Position numbers and translations under genes: made by a program. 64,000 bases of DNA. Source: Pseudomonadota bacterium. Lineage in GTDB: Bacteria > Bdellovibrionota_C > UBA2361 > SZUA-149 > DAOLCO01. Positions within the stretch are counted from its first letter, which is position 1, and each line of letters begins with the position of its first letter. The notes under the pieces are model-generated. The model saw only the letters and a list, made by a program, of their open reading frames with translations. It was not told where the DNA came from and ran no database searches. Shown one piece after another: positions 49,210-58,198 of this stretch. The DNA lies in the NCBI GenBank assembly GCA_027487795.1, contig JAIYCX010000039.1:248001-312000 (forward strand). Direction: 5' to 3'.

Positions 49210-50226
49210 TTACTTAGTCCCTATAAATTGAAATTCTGATAGTTTAGACGAAGAATAGATTGAACTTATTGTTATACCTTCGTCAATAAGAGAATTCTTA
49301 ACTTTCAACAGGTCTTCACTGTTATTAAATTTTATTAAACAGTGTTCTCCTTTATTCATTTCTTCAAAAGCCATTTTTGAGAATAAGAAAGTGTCAGGAC
49401 AGGAAATAGTTCTTAAGTCTAATTTTTTTGTTAAAACTATTCCACAACCAAGTTTATTACATCCTTTTGTCGGACTTAAAACGAGTTGTTTTATTATACT
49501 ATCTTCTACACTATAGCCATGAATTTTGTTTTCTGAGTAACTAGTTTTATTTTTGTTAGATTCTATTAATTCCATTGTCAGGCTTGCCTGAATATTACCA
49601 GTAGCTTGTGACACTAGTCCAAGAATACCATTGTCCCTACAAGATGAATCTTCCTTAATCTCATCTAAGTTTTCAAATACACATCTTAAGCAGTAAGTAT
49701 TCGAACGTATGCTTAGTGTTATACCTGAGTATCCTACGCAGCCTGCATAAACTAAATCAATATCGTTAAGTTTGCAGAAATCATTAAATAAAAGTTTAGT
49801 TTCTATGCCATCAATACAGTCAAGTAGTATTGAGTTAGGTTTTATAATAGATTTAATATTCTCATCAGTTAATTTTAAATTTTGTACGGAGATATCTAAT
49901 ATTGAAATATCTTTTTCTAATATGGACTTTAAGTTATCGATGATAACTTCAGTTTTGAGTTTGCCTATATCAGATTCTTTATAGAGAAATTGTCTATTGA
50001 GGTTTGAAATTTCAACTATGTCAAAGTCTATTAGAGTGAGAGAGATATCCTTTGAATAAAGATGCTCAAGTAAGTTATTAACTAGAGAGTATAAGGCTGG
50101 GCAACCTAGTCCACCTAGGCCAACTAAAAAAATATTAATTTTACTAGAAAGGTCTATTAAAGTCCTTAGATTAGATTTACAGTCAAATTTTTTACTGCAA
50201 AAATTTACAGAGTTATAATTCGAAAT
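49210..50226 (-). CDS. E1-like ThiF/MoeB adenylyltransferase fused to a TusA-like sulfur-carrier domain; non-canonical start
   Basis: The frame is open from 50250 to the stop at 49210 and shows no ATG, GTG or TTG before about residue 205. The first ATT at 50226 lies nine bases after AGGGGA, so it is the best start, giving about 338 residues. The E1-like core has VGLGGLGCPAL (residues 35-45), LIDFDIVEISNLNRQFLY, DIGKLKTE and DCIDGIETK, and the Cys pair YCLRC. The C-terminal ~70 residues form a TusA-like domain with LDLRTISCPD, the active Cys kept but CPxP changed to CPDT. It probably adenylates a carrier protein or hands it sulfur. The RYSRQ start segment is absent but present in the next gene. 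Confidence 0.75.
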   Translation of the reverse strand: MSNYNSVNFCSKKFDCKSNLRTLIDLSSKINIFLVGLGGLGCPALYSLVNNLLEHLYSKDISLTLIDFDIVEISNLNRQFLYKESDIGKLKTEVIIDNLKSILEKDISILDISVQNLKLTDENIKSIIKPNSILLDCIDGIETKLLFNDFCKLNDIDLVYAGCVGYSGITLSIRSNTYCLRCVFENLDEIKEDSSCRDNGILGLVSQATGNIQASLTMELIESNKNKTSYSENKIHGYSVEDSIIKQLVLSPTKGCNKLGCGIVLTKKLDLRTISCPDTFLFSKMAFEEMNKGEHCLIKFNNSEDLLKVKNSLIDEGITISSIYSSSKLSEFQFIGTK

Positions 50227-50241
50227 ATAACTCTGTCCCCT
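50224..50241 (-). promoter_or_regulatory. Shine-Dalgarno sequence and ATT initiation codon of the ThiF-TusA gene
   Basis: AGGGGA (50241-50236 on the minus strand) precedes ATT (50226-50224) by nine bases. The in-frame TAA at 50253-50251 rules out a start further upstream. AUU starts are rare; the best-known case is infC, where it allows IF3-dependent control. This ribosome-binding site decides the start. Confidence 0.5.
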
Positions 50242-50259
50242 ATAATAATATTATCGAGA

Positions 50260-50288
50260 AGTTCTTTATAACAAAATTAAAAAGAACT
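50260..50288. repeat. Inverted repeat between the Rrf2 gene and the ThiF-TusA gene
   Basis: AGTTCTTT (50260-50267) and AAAGAACT (50281-50288) form a perfect eight-base inverted repeat with a 13-base spacer. It lies 34 bases upstream of the ATT start. No T tract follows on either strand, so an operator or leader hairpin is more likely than a terminator. Confidence 0.4.
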
Positions 50289-50318
50289 AAATTATCTAAC
50301 TATATAGATCGAAGTGCC

Positions 50319-50792
50319 TTAATTTAAAGCACTTGCAGTTGGTCGGCTACCTGAAATGCTTTGTGCAATTTCAGCCGCATCAGATATTCCAAGATCCTTC
50401 GCTCTGTCACAAAGATTCTGTAATGAAACTCCTCTTAGTGTAGATTGAAACGATCCTTCAATTTCTGACCAAACTGTATCGATCAACTCAGCTAAAGCTG
50501 GTGTATCAGTTCTTTGATCTTCTTGTAACTTAGGTCTTAATGCCTTCATTACTTCCTCAAGTCTGATTTCTTTTGGTTCCTTAGCTAGTGAGTAACCACC
50601 TCTTGGACCTCTTTTACCAACGACAACATCCGCTTGTCTTAATTTGGCAAAGATTTGCTCAAGAAATCTTTGAGGAATTCTCTGGCGCTTAGCTATTTGC
50701 CTGACCTGAGCTGGACCTCCGCCTAAATTATAAGCAAGATCAACAAGAGCCATTATTCCGTATTGCTCTTCGCGAGAAAGCTTAACTGCCAT
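50319..50792 (-). CDS. Rrf2-family transcriptional regulator without an Fe-S cysteine cluster
   Basis: A 157-residue winged-helix protein with the Rrf2 start VKLSREEQYGIMALVDLAY, recognition region QIAKRQRIPQRFLEQIFAKLRQADVV and the wing RGPRGGYSLAKEP. The only Cys is in NLCDRAKD, so the three-cysteine Fe-S motif of IscR/NsrR is missing. That puts it nearer to CymR-like members, which sense cysteine status through a partner in Gram-positive bacteria. It lies just upstream of the sulfur-carrier genes, which suggests it controls them. AAAGGAA nine bases before the ATG is the ribosome-binding site. Confidence 0.88.
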   Translation of the reverse strand: MAVKLSREEQYGIMALVDLAYNLGGGPAQVRQIAKRQRIPQRFLEQIFAKLRQADVVVGKRGPRGGYSLAKEPKEIRLEEVMKALRPKLQEDQRTDTPALAELIDTVWSEIEGSFQSTLRGVSLQNLCDRAKDLGISDAAEIAQSISGSRPTASALN

Positions 50793-50812
50793 TTTTAAAT
50801 TCCTTTACTAAA

Positions 50813-50827
50813 TTAATACTATATTAA
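50813..50827. promoter_or_regulatory. Candidate operator dyad upstream of the Rrf2 gene
   Basis: TTAATA-CTA-TATTAA is a symmetric 15-base element 20 bases upstream of the Rrf2 start codon. Rrf2 proteins bind A+T-rich dyads and often regulate themselves, so this is a plausible auto-operator. Base composition makes chance occurrence quite possible. Confidence 0.3.
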
Positions 50828-51041
50828 ATCAATGCAACTAATAATATCACTACTACTCATAAGATCAACTTCTCATGGGTATTATCGATGTTTTTAAATT
50901 ACTACGTTAATGAATGATCCTCATAAATTAACCGCTAAAAACTATACCTTCATTTAACTAATACCGCAAAAAAAGCAACACAATCTTTGAAAAATAAATA
51001 AAACTTAATGATATTAATGGGTTGCGACATGGGACTATCGG

Positions 51042-52604
51042 TCACTTAAATAAAATTATTAAATTATCTTGAGATTCTGAGTTTAATACAGTTATTTGAC
51101 GAGGTCTCTCAGAGGTTAAAGTTACTGTCGCCACTGATGTAGCTCCAAAATTTTCATTGTCTTTTAATATTCTAACTTTTTCAATTATGTCTATTTTTTC
51201 AACTGAATTCTTATAAGTTTTCCCTGAGACTTGTACCCAAATTGGGTCATTATCTTCTGGAATGGCAGCAGTTGAATAGCCTTCTTGTATGACTACTTTG
51301 ATAGAGTACGAGTTTTCATTCTTAATAACTTTTGAGGATCTAATAAGAGGTTTTGACCTGAATTTTAAATAAACACGTGAGGCTTCTTCATCAGTCTGGC
51401 ATTTAATAGATTTTAAAAATACTCCAGACTTAAGATTTTCTAAGTTTTCGTTATCTACATTCCCAATATTAGTTTTAGTGTTAGGAGTTTCTTTCCCATT
51501 TTCTAAATCGCTTAAAGTTTTATTTTTATTTGTAACTATAGTTGGTTGAATTAAAGGAGATGAACTAGCTTCAGGTGTAGGTTCTTCTTTTGTTGTAATT
51601 TTCTTAATATTACTAATTGAAGCAGGTGGAGAGCTACTAAGGGTTGCAGCAGGTGAAATCGATAAAGTTACTGAAGGGTTTGGACTTAAGCTAGGGCTAG
51701 GGGAAGATGAGGGTAGGGACGAAGGAGACAAAGATGGAGTGATCTCATTTATAGGACTTAAACTTGGTGTAATTCTAGGGCTTATGCTTGAATTAAAATT
51801 AGTTGCTGAAGCTGACGGAGCTTCACTGAGTGTAGGACTAACAAAAATAGTAGATACTTTTTTTTCGGTCAGATCGTTACTTAAAAGTTCACTACTAAAA
51901 AGTTCATTAAGTAGAGGTAAATGAGAATACTTTGAACGAAGTTCATTAATTCTTGTTAAAGCAGCTTGTTTTTGACCAGTTCGAAAATAAAAATCTATAA
52001 CTTCTTTTTCATTTTTTAGAAGTTCAGCTTCGCATTCAAGAATACCATCTCTCGCTTTTCTTCCCCATGATGTTTTTGGAAATTCATAAACTACATCACT
52101 AAAACTTTTAATAGCTTCTTTCAGGGGAGTTTGGTCTTTTTTCTGACCTTGATAAGACTGTTGATATGCATGTCCAATTTGATACATTGCATAGGGTCTA
52201 GCTTCATGTTTTGAGTGTACTCTTAAAAACTCTCGATAAAAGGAAATAGATTCAGCTGGCTTTTCTCCAAAAAAGAGACTATCAGCTAATTTTAACTCTG
52301 ATAAAATAGTTAAAGGACTTCCTGGAAATTTTTCAGTATGTTTTTGGAAACTAGCTTTAGATATAGAATATCTTTCACCATCATAAGATCTAATTGCTTC
52401 ACCCAGTAGGTCAATTTCAGTAAAGTCAGTTTCTTCATCGGAATTTTTTTTATTTAATTTACTATCGATTTTTGATTGTTCATTAACTTTCTCTTCTATT
52501 GATTTATCTTCTTCTTGAATAGTTTGATCCGATTTATTACTACTAAACCATGAGCAAGAGACGGGCATAGATATGAACAGTATGAAAATCAGTAGTAAAC
52601 GCAT
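51042..52604 (-). CDS. Lipoprotein with tetratricopeptide region and Ser/Pro-rich linker
   Basis: A 520-residue protein. Signal peptide with lipobox PVSC gives Cys17 as the lipid anchor. Residues ~65-220 contain TPR-like repeats similar to YbgF/BamD proteins, such as FPGSPLTILSELKLADSLFF and ARPYAMYQIGHAYQQSY. Residues ~255-335 are a Ser/Pro low-complexity stretch (SPSLSPNPSVTLSISP). The last ~130 residues look beta-rich, starting at the LKSIKCQTDEEASRVYLKF segment. It is probably tethered to the outer membrane and spans the periplasm; its partner is unknown. Confidence 0.65.
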   Translation of the reverse strand: MRLLLIFILFISMPVSCSWFSSNKSDQTIQEEDKSIEEKVNEQSKIDSKLNKKNSDEETDFTEIDLLGEAIRSYDGERYSISKASFQKHTEKFPGSPLTILSELKLADSLFFGEKPAESISFYREFLRVHSKHEARPYAMYQIGHAYQQSYQGQKKDQTPLKEAIKSFSDVVYEFPKTSWGRKARDGILECEAELLKNEKEVIDFYFRTGQKQAALTRINELRSKYSHLPLLNELFSSELLSNDLTEKKVSTIFVSPTLSEAPSASATNFNSSISPRITPSLSPINEITPSLSPSSLPSSSPSPSLSPNPSVTLSISPAATLSSSPPASISNIKKITTKEEPTPEASSSPLIQPTIVTNKNKTLSDLENGKETPNTKTNIGNVDNENLENLKSGVFLKSIKCQTDEEASRVYLKFRSKPLIRSSKVIKNENSYSIKVVIQEGYSTAAIPEDNDPIWVQVSGKTYKNSVEKIDIIEKVRILKDNENFGATSVATVTLTSERPRQITVLNSESQDNLIILFK

Positions 52605-52713
52605 GGAGAAAATTTAGAGTAAAAATTAAATTTTTAATTATTCTTATAAAAGTTAATTCAGATAGTGCAAACATTTAGTTTGAGGATTAATTAAAAACAG
52701 CTGCTGGACCTGG

Positions 52714-52740
52714 ATCTTGCCTCAAACTATGAGGCAAGAT
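52714..52740. repeat. Long hairpin between divergent lipoprotein genes
   Basis: ATCTTGCCTCA (52714-52724) and TGAGGCAAGAT (52730-52740) form a perfect 11-base-pair stem with a five-base loop. It lies 48 bases upstream of the + strand lipoprotein gene and 110 bases from the minus-strand one. No T tract follows directly on either strand, so it is not a standard terminator. It may be a shared operator or an mRNA leader structure. Confidence 0.55.
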
Positions 52741-52787
52741 ATCATATACTTTAATTATCTAGTAAAACTAATCCTTTAAATTATACT

Positions 52788-53516
52788 ATGTCCCTCAGAA
52801 AACAAATTAAAAAGATGTCTTTCACCTTAATTACGGGAATTATAGTACTTTTATTTTTTAGTTCTTGTGGTGGGGGAGGAGGTGGCGGAAGTGATGATAA
52901 TAATTCCTCCGATGGTAGCGTTAAAGTTACTAATAAAACTGGTGTTAGAATAATTAATGCTTCAATTGATTCAGCGCCATTAGGTATACACAAAGACGGT
53001 GTACTTTTAAGTATGAGTAAGTACCTAGGAGATGTTTATTTTAATAAAATAGATGAAAATTCTGGAAATATATTTATTACAAGGGCTGGCAGAGATACGG
53101 AGATACTAAAGAGCATTGCGATTAGTCCAAAGTCTGATACCGAGTATACTTTCTTTGCTTACGGTGAGACTAAAACAGATAATCTTAGATTTACACAACT
53201 TGAAGAGCCTATACTAAGACCAGTGAATGGGACTGCACGCATTAGGCTATACAATGGCCTAAGTGGTCAGAATGACATTACTGCTAGTTTCTCAAGTTTT
53301 GGAGCAGCTAATGGTAATCTAACAGCTAAATTTGGTGGATATAGTGGTGAGCTAACGTTACCTTCGGGTCAAGTAACGGTTTCTGCGACAACTAATTCTG
53401 GAAAACAACTAAGACAAGTACTTGATCTCCCTAATAAAGGAGAGCTTGCTATAGTAATAGCAGGAAATCTAGAATATGGTTTTAGTACTATTAAAGGGAT
53501 TATAGATCTTGACTAA
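52788..53516 (+). CDS. DUF4397-like lipoprotein
   Basis: The 242-residue product has a lipobox FSSC (Cys27) followed by a seven-Gly run and a polar linker, a common surface-lipoprotein arrangement. The body begins with TGVRIINASIDSAPLGIHKDG and contains ARIRLYNGLSGQNDITASF, both typical of DUF4397-like immunoglobulin-type repeats. No enzymatic motif is visible. dnaG starts immediately after the stop with no spacing, so they may share a transcript although the functions look unrelated. An in-frame ATG at residue 10 is an alternative start. Confidence 0.7.
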   Translation: MSLRKQIKKMSFTLITGIIVLLFFSSCGGGGGGGSDDNNSSDGSVKVTNKTGVRIINASIDSAPLGIHKDGVLLSMSKYLGDVYFNKIDENSGNIFITRAGRDTEILKSIAISPKSDTEYTFFAYGETKTDNLRFTQLEEPILRPVNGTARIRLYNGLSGQNDITASFSSFGAANGNLTAKFGGYSGELTLPSGQVTVSATTNSGKQLRQVLDLPNKGELAIVIAGNLEYGFSTIKGIIDLD

Positions 53517-55562
53517 ATGATTTACGATGAGCCCACAATTGAAAATGTAAGAGCTAGATCTAGTCTTATTCAATTAGTTGGAGAAAGAGCTGAAATTAAG
53601 CAAAGCGGTAGAAATTTTACAGCTTGTTGTCCTTTTCATTCTGAAAAAACACCATCCTTTCATATTAACGAAGAGGAAGGACTTTATTATTGTTTCGGTT
53701 GCGGAAAGAAAGGTAATACCTTTACATTTGTAATGGAAACTAGGGGATTAACCTTCCCAGAGTCAGTTCGATTTCTAGCAAGTAGAGCTGGTATTGTTTT
53801 ACCTGAAAATTCTACTTTTAATAAGAAAAACTTAGCTAGTAGAGAAAAAGCTGGTAGAGAAAAAAGCATAGATAAAAAGGTCGTATCTATAGTAGCAAAC
53901 ATATACGAAGATTCACTATGGAATTCTAATATAAAAGAAGGACGTGATTTTTTAGTTAAAAGATCTGTTAATATAGATGTCGCAAAAAGGTTTAGAGTTG
54001 GTTTTGCTCCTAATGCATATAAGAGCGAAGGTAAATTGATTGATCTAATCGCAAAAAATTTTGTAGTATCTGATGCTGTTAGTAAAGATGATATATTTAG
54101 GTCGTTAGTTTCGGTCGGATTATTGAGGGATAAAAATAGCTCCGCTAATAAATCTAATGAACAAATAGGTTACCGTGAATTATTTTCAGATAGAGTTACT
54201 TTTCCAATAACAAGAAGTGATAATTCCATAATTGCATTTGGAGGGAGGACGTTAAAAGATGCGCCTGAAATACCAAAGTATATAAATTCTCCAGAGAGTA
54301 GTATTTTTGAAAAGAGAAAATCGTTTTTTGGTTTAGGCCCATCCTTTCAGTCTGCTCAAAAGAAAAAAGTTGTTCATATCGTAGAAGGTTATTTAGATGT
54401 TATTTCTTTTTCTCAGCTAGGTATTGATAATACTATAGCAGTATGTGGAACTGCATTGACAGAAGATCATGCTAAAATTTTAAGTCGTTTCACAAAGCGG
54501 GTAGTGTTAATTTTTGATGGTGATAAGGCGGGAAGATTAGCAGCGGGTAGATCATTTGAATCATTTTTAAATAGCGGAGTAGATTTAGTCCCAGTATTTT
54601 TACCGGAAGGTGAAGATCCAGATAGTATTACAAAAGGAAGGAGCGAGTCTGAAGTTTTATCAATAATAGAACAATCAAAAGGAGATTTGCTAAAATTATA
54701 TATAGAGCTTGCCGCATCTGAAGTCAGAGGTCTTCAAAGAGGGGAATTGATATCTAATATTGGATTGAGTTTGTCGGAACTAAGTGCAACTGAGATTGGT
54801 GAAGTCGGAAAGAAAATTGCAACAACTTTTGCTAAGATTAATAATCCAATAGAATTAGATTTAAGAACGAAATCTCTTTCCGAATATTTAGGCGTTTCGA
54901 ATAAATCTATTTTGGAGATGATTAAGGAGCAAAAAGATTCGTTAAGAAAGTACGAGAATAAAAAAGAATCAAATATTCCCTCTGCACCATTAAATTCTAC
55001 AACTAACATAAGCACAAGTATTAAAGAAAAAATTATTAGTGATGATGTAGAGTCTGCAATTATTTCTTCAAGCAAAACAGACATAGTTATTGATAACTTA
55101 AAGCGACAATTTTTAATTGCTGTCCTAGTTCAGCCAAGAATAATTCTATCTGAATTACTTCCAGAGGACTTAACTTTTGTCCTAGTCGATCCAAAAGTTA
55201 ACCGCTTGGTTAATAGACTTAGAGATTTATACAAGGAGAACAATACATTAGTTTCCTTGCATATGGCTTTAGAGGAAAAGGAACTTAGAGAGAAAGTTTT
55301 AGCACAACTATATGGTGTACTTGTAGAATGTGGTCTTGAGAATGAAGGTTTATTGGACGAGGCAATAAAGCAGTTAGCTACTGGTGGTGCTCAATACCAA
55401 GAATTTGGAGCAAGTTTAATTAATACAGTAAAAAGGGTGTCCATATTGAAGGATTTGGATAAACTTAGAAATGACGAGGCCTTAGGAAGTGATAAGGTTT
55501 CTATTGCCCAGGAAAAACTATTAAAAAAACGATTACTTACTAAAGAAAAGGGGAAGAGTTAA
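53517..55562 (+). CDS. dnaG: DNA primase
   Basis: Makes RNA primers for replication. The CHC2 zinc finger has CPFHSEKTPSF and YYCFGCGKKG (about residues 38-66). The RNA-polymerase core has FPITRSDNSIIAFGGR, and the TOPRIM metal-binding motifs are VEGYLDVISFSQLGI and LIFDGDKAGRLAA. The C-terminal region after ~440 is weakly conserved and would bind DnaB. The 681 residues are within the family range. rpoD follows after a 297-base gap, the usual dnaG-rpoD macromolecular synthesis order; rpsU is not next to it. Confidence 0.95.
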   Translation: MIYDEPTIENVRARSSLIQLVGERAEIKQSGRNFTACCPFHSEKTPSFHINEEEGLYYCFGCGKKGNTFTFVMETRGLTFPESVRFLASRAGIVLPENSTFNKKNLASREKAGREKSIDKKVVSIVANIYEDSLWNSNIKEGRDFLVKRSVNIDVAKRFRVGFAPNAYKSEGKLIDLIAKNFVVSDAVSKDDIFRSLVSVGLLRDKNSSANKSNEQIGYRELFSDRVTFPITRSDNSIIAFGGRTLKDAPEIPKYINSPESSIFEKRKSFFGLGPSFQSAQKKKVVHIVEGYLDVISFSQLGIDNTIAVCGTALTEDHAKILSRFTKRVVLIFDGDKAGRLAAGRSFESFLNSGVDLVPVFLPEGEDPDSITKGRSESEVLSIIEQSKGDLLKLYIELAASEVRGLQRGELISNIGLSLSELSATEIGEVGKKIATTFAKINNPIELDLRTKSLSEYLGVSNKSILEMIKEQKDSLRKYENKKESNIPSAPLNSTTNISTSIKEKIISDDVESAIISSSKTDIVIDNLKRQFLIAVLVQPRIILSELLPEDLTFVLVDPKVNRLVNRLRDLYKENNTLVSLHMALEEKELREKVLAQLYGVLVECGLENEGLLDEAIKQLATGGAQYQEFGASLINTVKRVSILKDLDKLRNDEALGSDKVSIAQEKLLKKRLLTKEKGKS

Positions 55563-55806
55563 GCTAGTTATATCTTTTAGTCTTACTATTGCTTAAGTGC
55601 CCCTATTTTTGTACACTTTACTCCTAATTTATTTAGAGAAGATTAGTAATTCTCATTGCTTATTAATTTTAAACTTTATATGCCATTATTTAGACTAACT
55701 GCTTAATAAGTAATTAGGCGCTTTATGTTTAATTATTAGTGTATTTAATTAATATTATAAATTTAATGTGCTGAAATGTAGTATCAATTTCTTAAATAGA
55801 ATTTTG
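55563..55806. other. Intergenic region before rpoD
   Basis: Between the dnaG stop and the putative rpoD promoter I see no credible reading frame, RNA gene or strong terminator. It is A+T-rich with short, unconvincing inverted repeats. Confidence 0.5.
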
Positions 55807-55836
55807 TTGAAGAAGTAAATTTAGACCAAATAGTAT
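55807..55836 (+). promoter_or_regulatory. Possible sigma-70 promoter of rpoD
   Basis: TTGAAG (55807-55812) and TAGTAT (55831-55836) are separated by 18 bases and lie 24 bases before the rpoD ATG. The -10 hexamer is the same as the one proposed for the pyr operon. Confidence 0.32.
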
Positions 55837-55859
55837 AAAGATCGTACCAACTTATAAAG

Positions 55860-58001
55860 ATGCCAAAGAAAACCTTGAGATCAACGCAAAGTAAAGTTTT
55901 AAAAACTAAATTAGTAGATAAAAAATCGTCAGGCAAATTTATTGCTAAAAGTACGATTACAAAGTCTAGTGTTAGTAAGACTTCATCAATTAGTAATCAA
56001 TCTGATTTAAAAAGAAAGCCAGGCAGACCTAAAGCTTCACTTCTTAAGACTGTTAAAAAAACAGCTAAGGTAGTTAGCATAAATAAGTCTGGTAATAGTT
56101 ATGTGGATCCATTATCTGATGAAATGTTACAAGATTCACCAGATGATTTAGAATTAAATGGTCAGGACTTTATTCCTGAGCCGGATGGGATTCATATTAA
56201 GCCTCTTAGAAGAGAAGTGAAAGATGCAGATCTTGAAAGTCTAGTACCTTTTGAAGGCGGAGCTCCAAGTGCTGATACTGATATGGATGATTTCTTTTCT
56301 CTAATAGGAGATGGGGATCTAGATTTAATGGATGAGAACTCTGCTGGGGCTGCAAATTCTCAAGACGCGATGAATAGTCCTACTCAAACTACTGTAAATG
56401 AAACAGCACAAGAGAGTTCAGTAACTGCGGGTGTTGCCAGAGGTACTGACCCAGTTCGTATGTATCTGCGTGAAATGGGAGGCGTAAGTCTACTGACCAG
56501 AGAAGGTGAAGTAGTTATTGCTAAAAGAATTGAAGAAGGACAGTTTGAGATTAATAATGAAATTAGTAGATCTCCTGTTTGTATAAGTTATGCACTTCAA
56601 ATTTGCGAGTCTCTTCGGGAAGGGAAAGTACGATATAAGGATTTATTTGATGAAGAAGAGGTAAATCCGGAAGAGGAAGAGTTAGAGGAAGAAGAGCTAC
56701 CGGTTGAAGATGAAGATGGAGCCTCTCCTAAAGCTGATTTACCTCCACCTGATGATGAAGAAGCTAAAAAGAAGTTTTTAAAGAAAGCTATTCCTCTTAA
56801 AAAATACTGGAAACAAATAGAAGAAGCTTTTCAAAATTATCAAAAGCTTTCACCAGATGATAAAAATTATAAAGAACAGCAAAAGAAGTACGAAAAACTT
56901 AGAGATAAGATAAAAGAGAAGTATGAAGAATTGCAGTTAGGAAAAAAACACCTAGAAAATATCATAGAAGAAAAAAAGAGATTTTTATCACAAGTTAGTG
57001 GAGCTATTAACGCAATAGAAAGTGCGCAAAGATCTACAGGAAGAACCCTTCCTGAGTTACAAGAAGCTATCGATGAGATTCTATCAGATGATCAGCTAGC
57101 TTTCAAAAGAGCTTGCAAGAGATTGAAAATGAAAGGCACTGAGGCAAAGGAATTAGCCGAAGGTTTAATTGAAGCAAGAAATAGAGTTAGATCGGTTGAG
57201 CAAGAAAGCTTATTAAATGCTATTGAACTGAGAAGATCTGTTAAGGCAATCGATAGAAGCGAAATAAAAGTTTATAATGCTAAACAAGAACTAGTTGAGG
57301 CAAACTTACGACTCGTTGTCAGTTTAGCTAAGAAATATACTAATCGTGGGTTACAATTCTTGGATTTGATTCAAGAAGGTAATATCGGATTAATGAAGGC
57401 TGTAGATAAATTTGAATATCAACGAGGATATAAATTTTCTACTTATGCTACTTGGTGGATACGTCAGGCGATAACTCGGGCAATTGCTGATCAAGCTAGA
57501 ACGATCAGAATTCCTGTTCACATGATAGAAACTATCAACAAGCTTGTAAGAGTACAGAGATTTCTTGTGCAAGATTTAGGTAGAGAGCCAACTCCGGAAG
57601 AAATTGCTGAGAGAATGGATATTTCTGTCGATAAGGTAAGAAAAGTAATTAAAATTGCTAAAGAGCCAATATCTTTAGAGACTCCAATTGGTGAAGATGC
57701 TGATAGTGCTCTAGGAGATTTTATTGAAGATAAGAGAGTTATATTGCCATCAGATGCAGTAGAGAATTTAAATCTTCAAGAGCAGACAAGAAGAGTACTT
57801 GGCACACTTACACCAAGAGAAGAGAAAGTACTTAGAATGAGATTTGGTATTGGAGAGAGAAGTGATCATACTCTTGAAGAGGTAGGAAAGAATTTTGATG
57901 TTACTAGAGAAAGAATTCGTCAAATCGAGGCAAAAGCTTTGAGAAAGTTAAGACATCCTAGTAGAGTTAAGAAGCTAAAAGGATTTGTCGACAAACATTA
58001 A
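55860..58001 (+). CDS. rpoD: RNA polymerase primary sigma factor RpoD with AT-hook-like N-terminal extension
   Basis: Main housekeeping sigma factor, 713 residues. Regions 1.2 ([20 protein letters not shown]), 2 ([20 protein letters not shown], then [20 protein letters not shown]), 3 and 4 ([20 protein letters not shown]) are all present. A large acidic non-conserved region ([20 protein letters not shown], about 265-290) followed by a charged helical stretch lies between 1.2 and 2.1. The first ~80 residues are Lys/Ser-rich and include KRKPGRPK (about residues 51-58), an AT-hook-like DNA-binding motif. A normal region 1.1 is not recognisable. Confidence 0.95.
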   Translation: MPKKTLRSTQSKVLKTKLVDKKSSGKFIAKSTITKSSVSKTSSISNQSDLKRKPGRPKASLLKTVKKTAKVVSINKSGNSYVDPLSDEMLQDSPDDLELNGQDFIPEPDGIHIKPLRREVKDADLESLVPFEGGAPSADTDMDDFFSLIGDGDLDLMDENSAGAANSQDAMNSPTQTTVNETAQESSVTAGVARGTDPVRMYLREMGGVSLLTREGEVVIAKRIEEGQFEINNEISRSPVCISYALQICESLREGKVRYKDLFDEEEVNPEEEELEEEELPVEDEDGASPKADLPPPDDEEAKKKFLKKAIPLKKYWKQIEEAFQNYQKLSPDDKNYKEQQKKYEKLRDKIKEKYEELQLGKKHLENIIEEKKRFLSQVSGAINAIESAQRSTGRTLPELQEAIDEILSDDQLAFKRACKRLKMKGTEAKELAEGLIEARNRVRSVEQESLLNAIELRRSVKAIDRSEIKVYNAKQELVEANLRLVVSLAKKYTNRGLQFLDLIQEGNIGLMKAVDKFEYQRGYKFSTYATWWIRQAITRAIADQARTIRIPVHMIETINKLVRVQRFLVQDLGREPTPEEIAERMDISVDKVRKVIKIAKEPISLETPIGEDADSALGDFIEDKRVILPSDAVENLNLQEQTRRVLGTLTPREEKVLRMRFGIGERSDHTLEEVGKNFDVTRERIRQIEAKALRKLRHPSRVKKLKGFVDKH

Positions 58002-58064
58002 AATAGAACACTAAGAGATGTTGACCTTTATCCAATTCGAATGTATTTTCCACCAGAATTATAA

Positions 58065-58138
<74 letters not shown>

Positions 58139-58155
58139 TTTTTATAATATTAATA

Positions 58156-58198
58156 TTTAGAGTAAGCTAATCAATCCTACTGATTAGCTTACTCTAAA
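58156..58198. terminator. Long hairpin between the tRNA and the TonB-like gene
   Basis: TTTAGAGTAAGCTAATCA (58156-58173) and its exact complement (58181-58198) form an 18-base-pair stem with a seven-base loop. It sits between the converging tRNA and tonB-like genes and includes the latter's stop codon, so it probably ends both transcripts. Neither side has a clean run of T, only A/T-rich sequence, so the terminator call is moderate. Confidence 0.5.

Noticed and set aside
49772..49984. Open frame on the + strand, 70 residues
   Set aside because: It is antisense to the conserved E1 core of the ThiF-TusA gene, whose frame carries clear family motifs.
52781..52993. Minus-strand frame with a poly-Pro stretch
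   Set aside because: Complement of the poly-Gly linker of the DUF4397-like lipoprotein.
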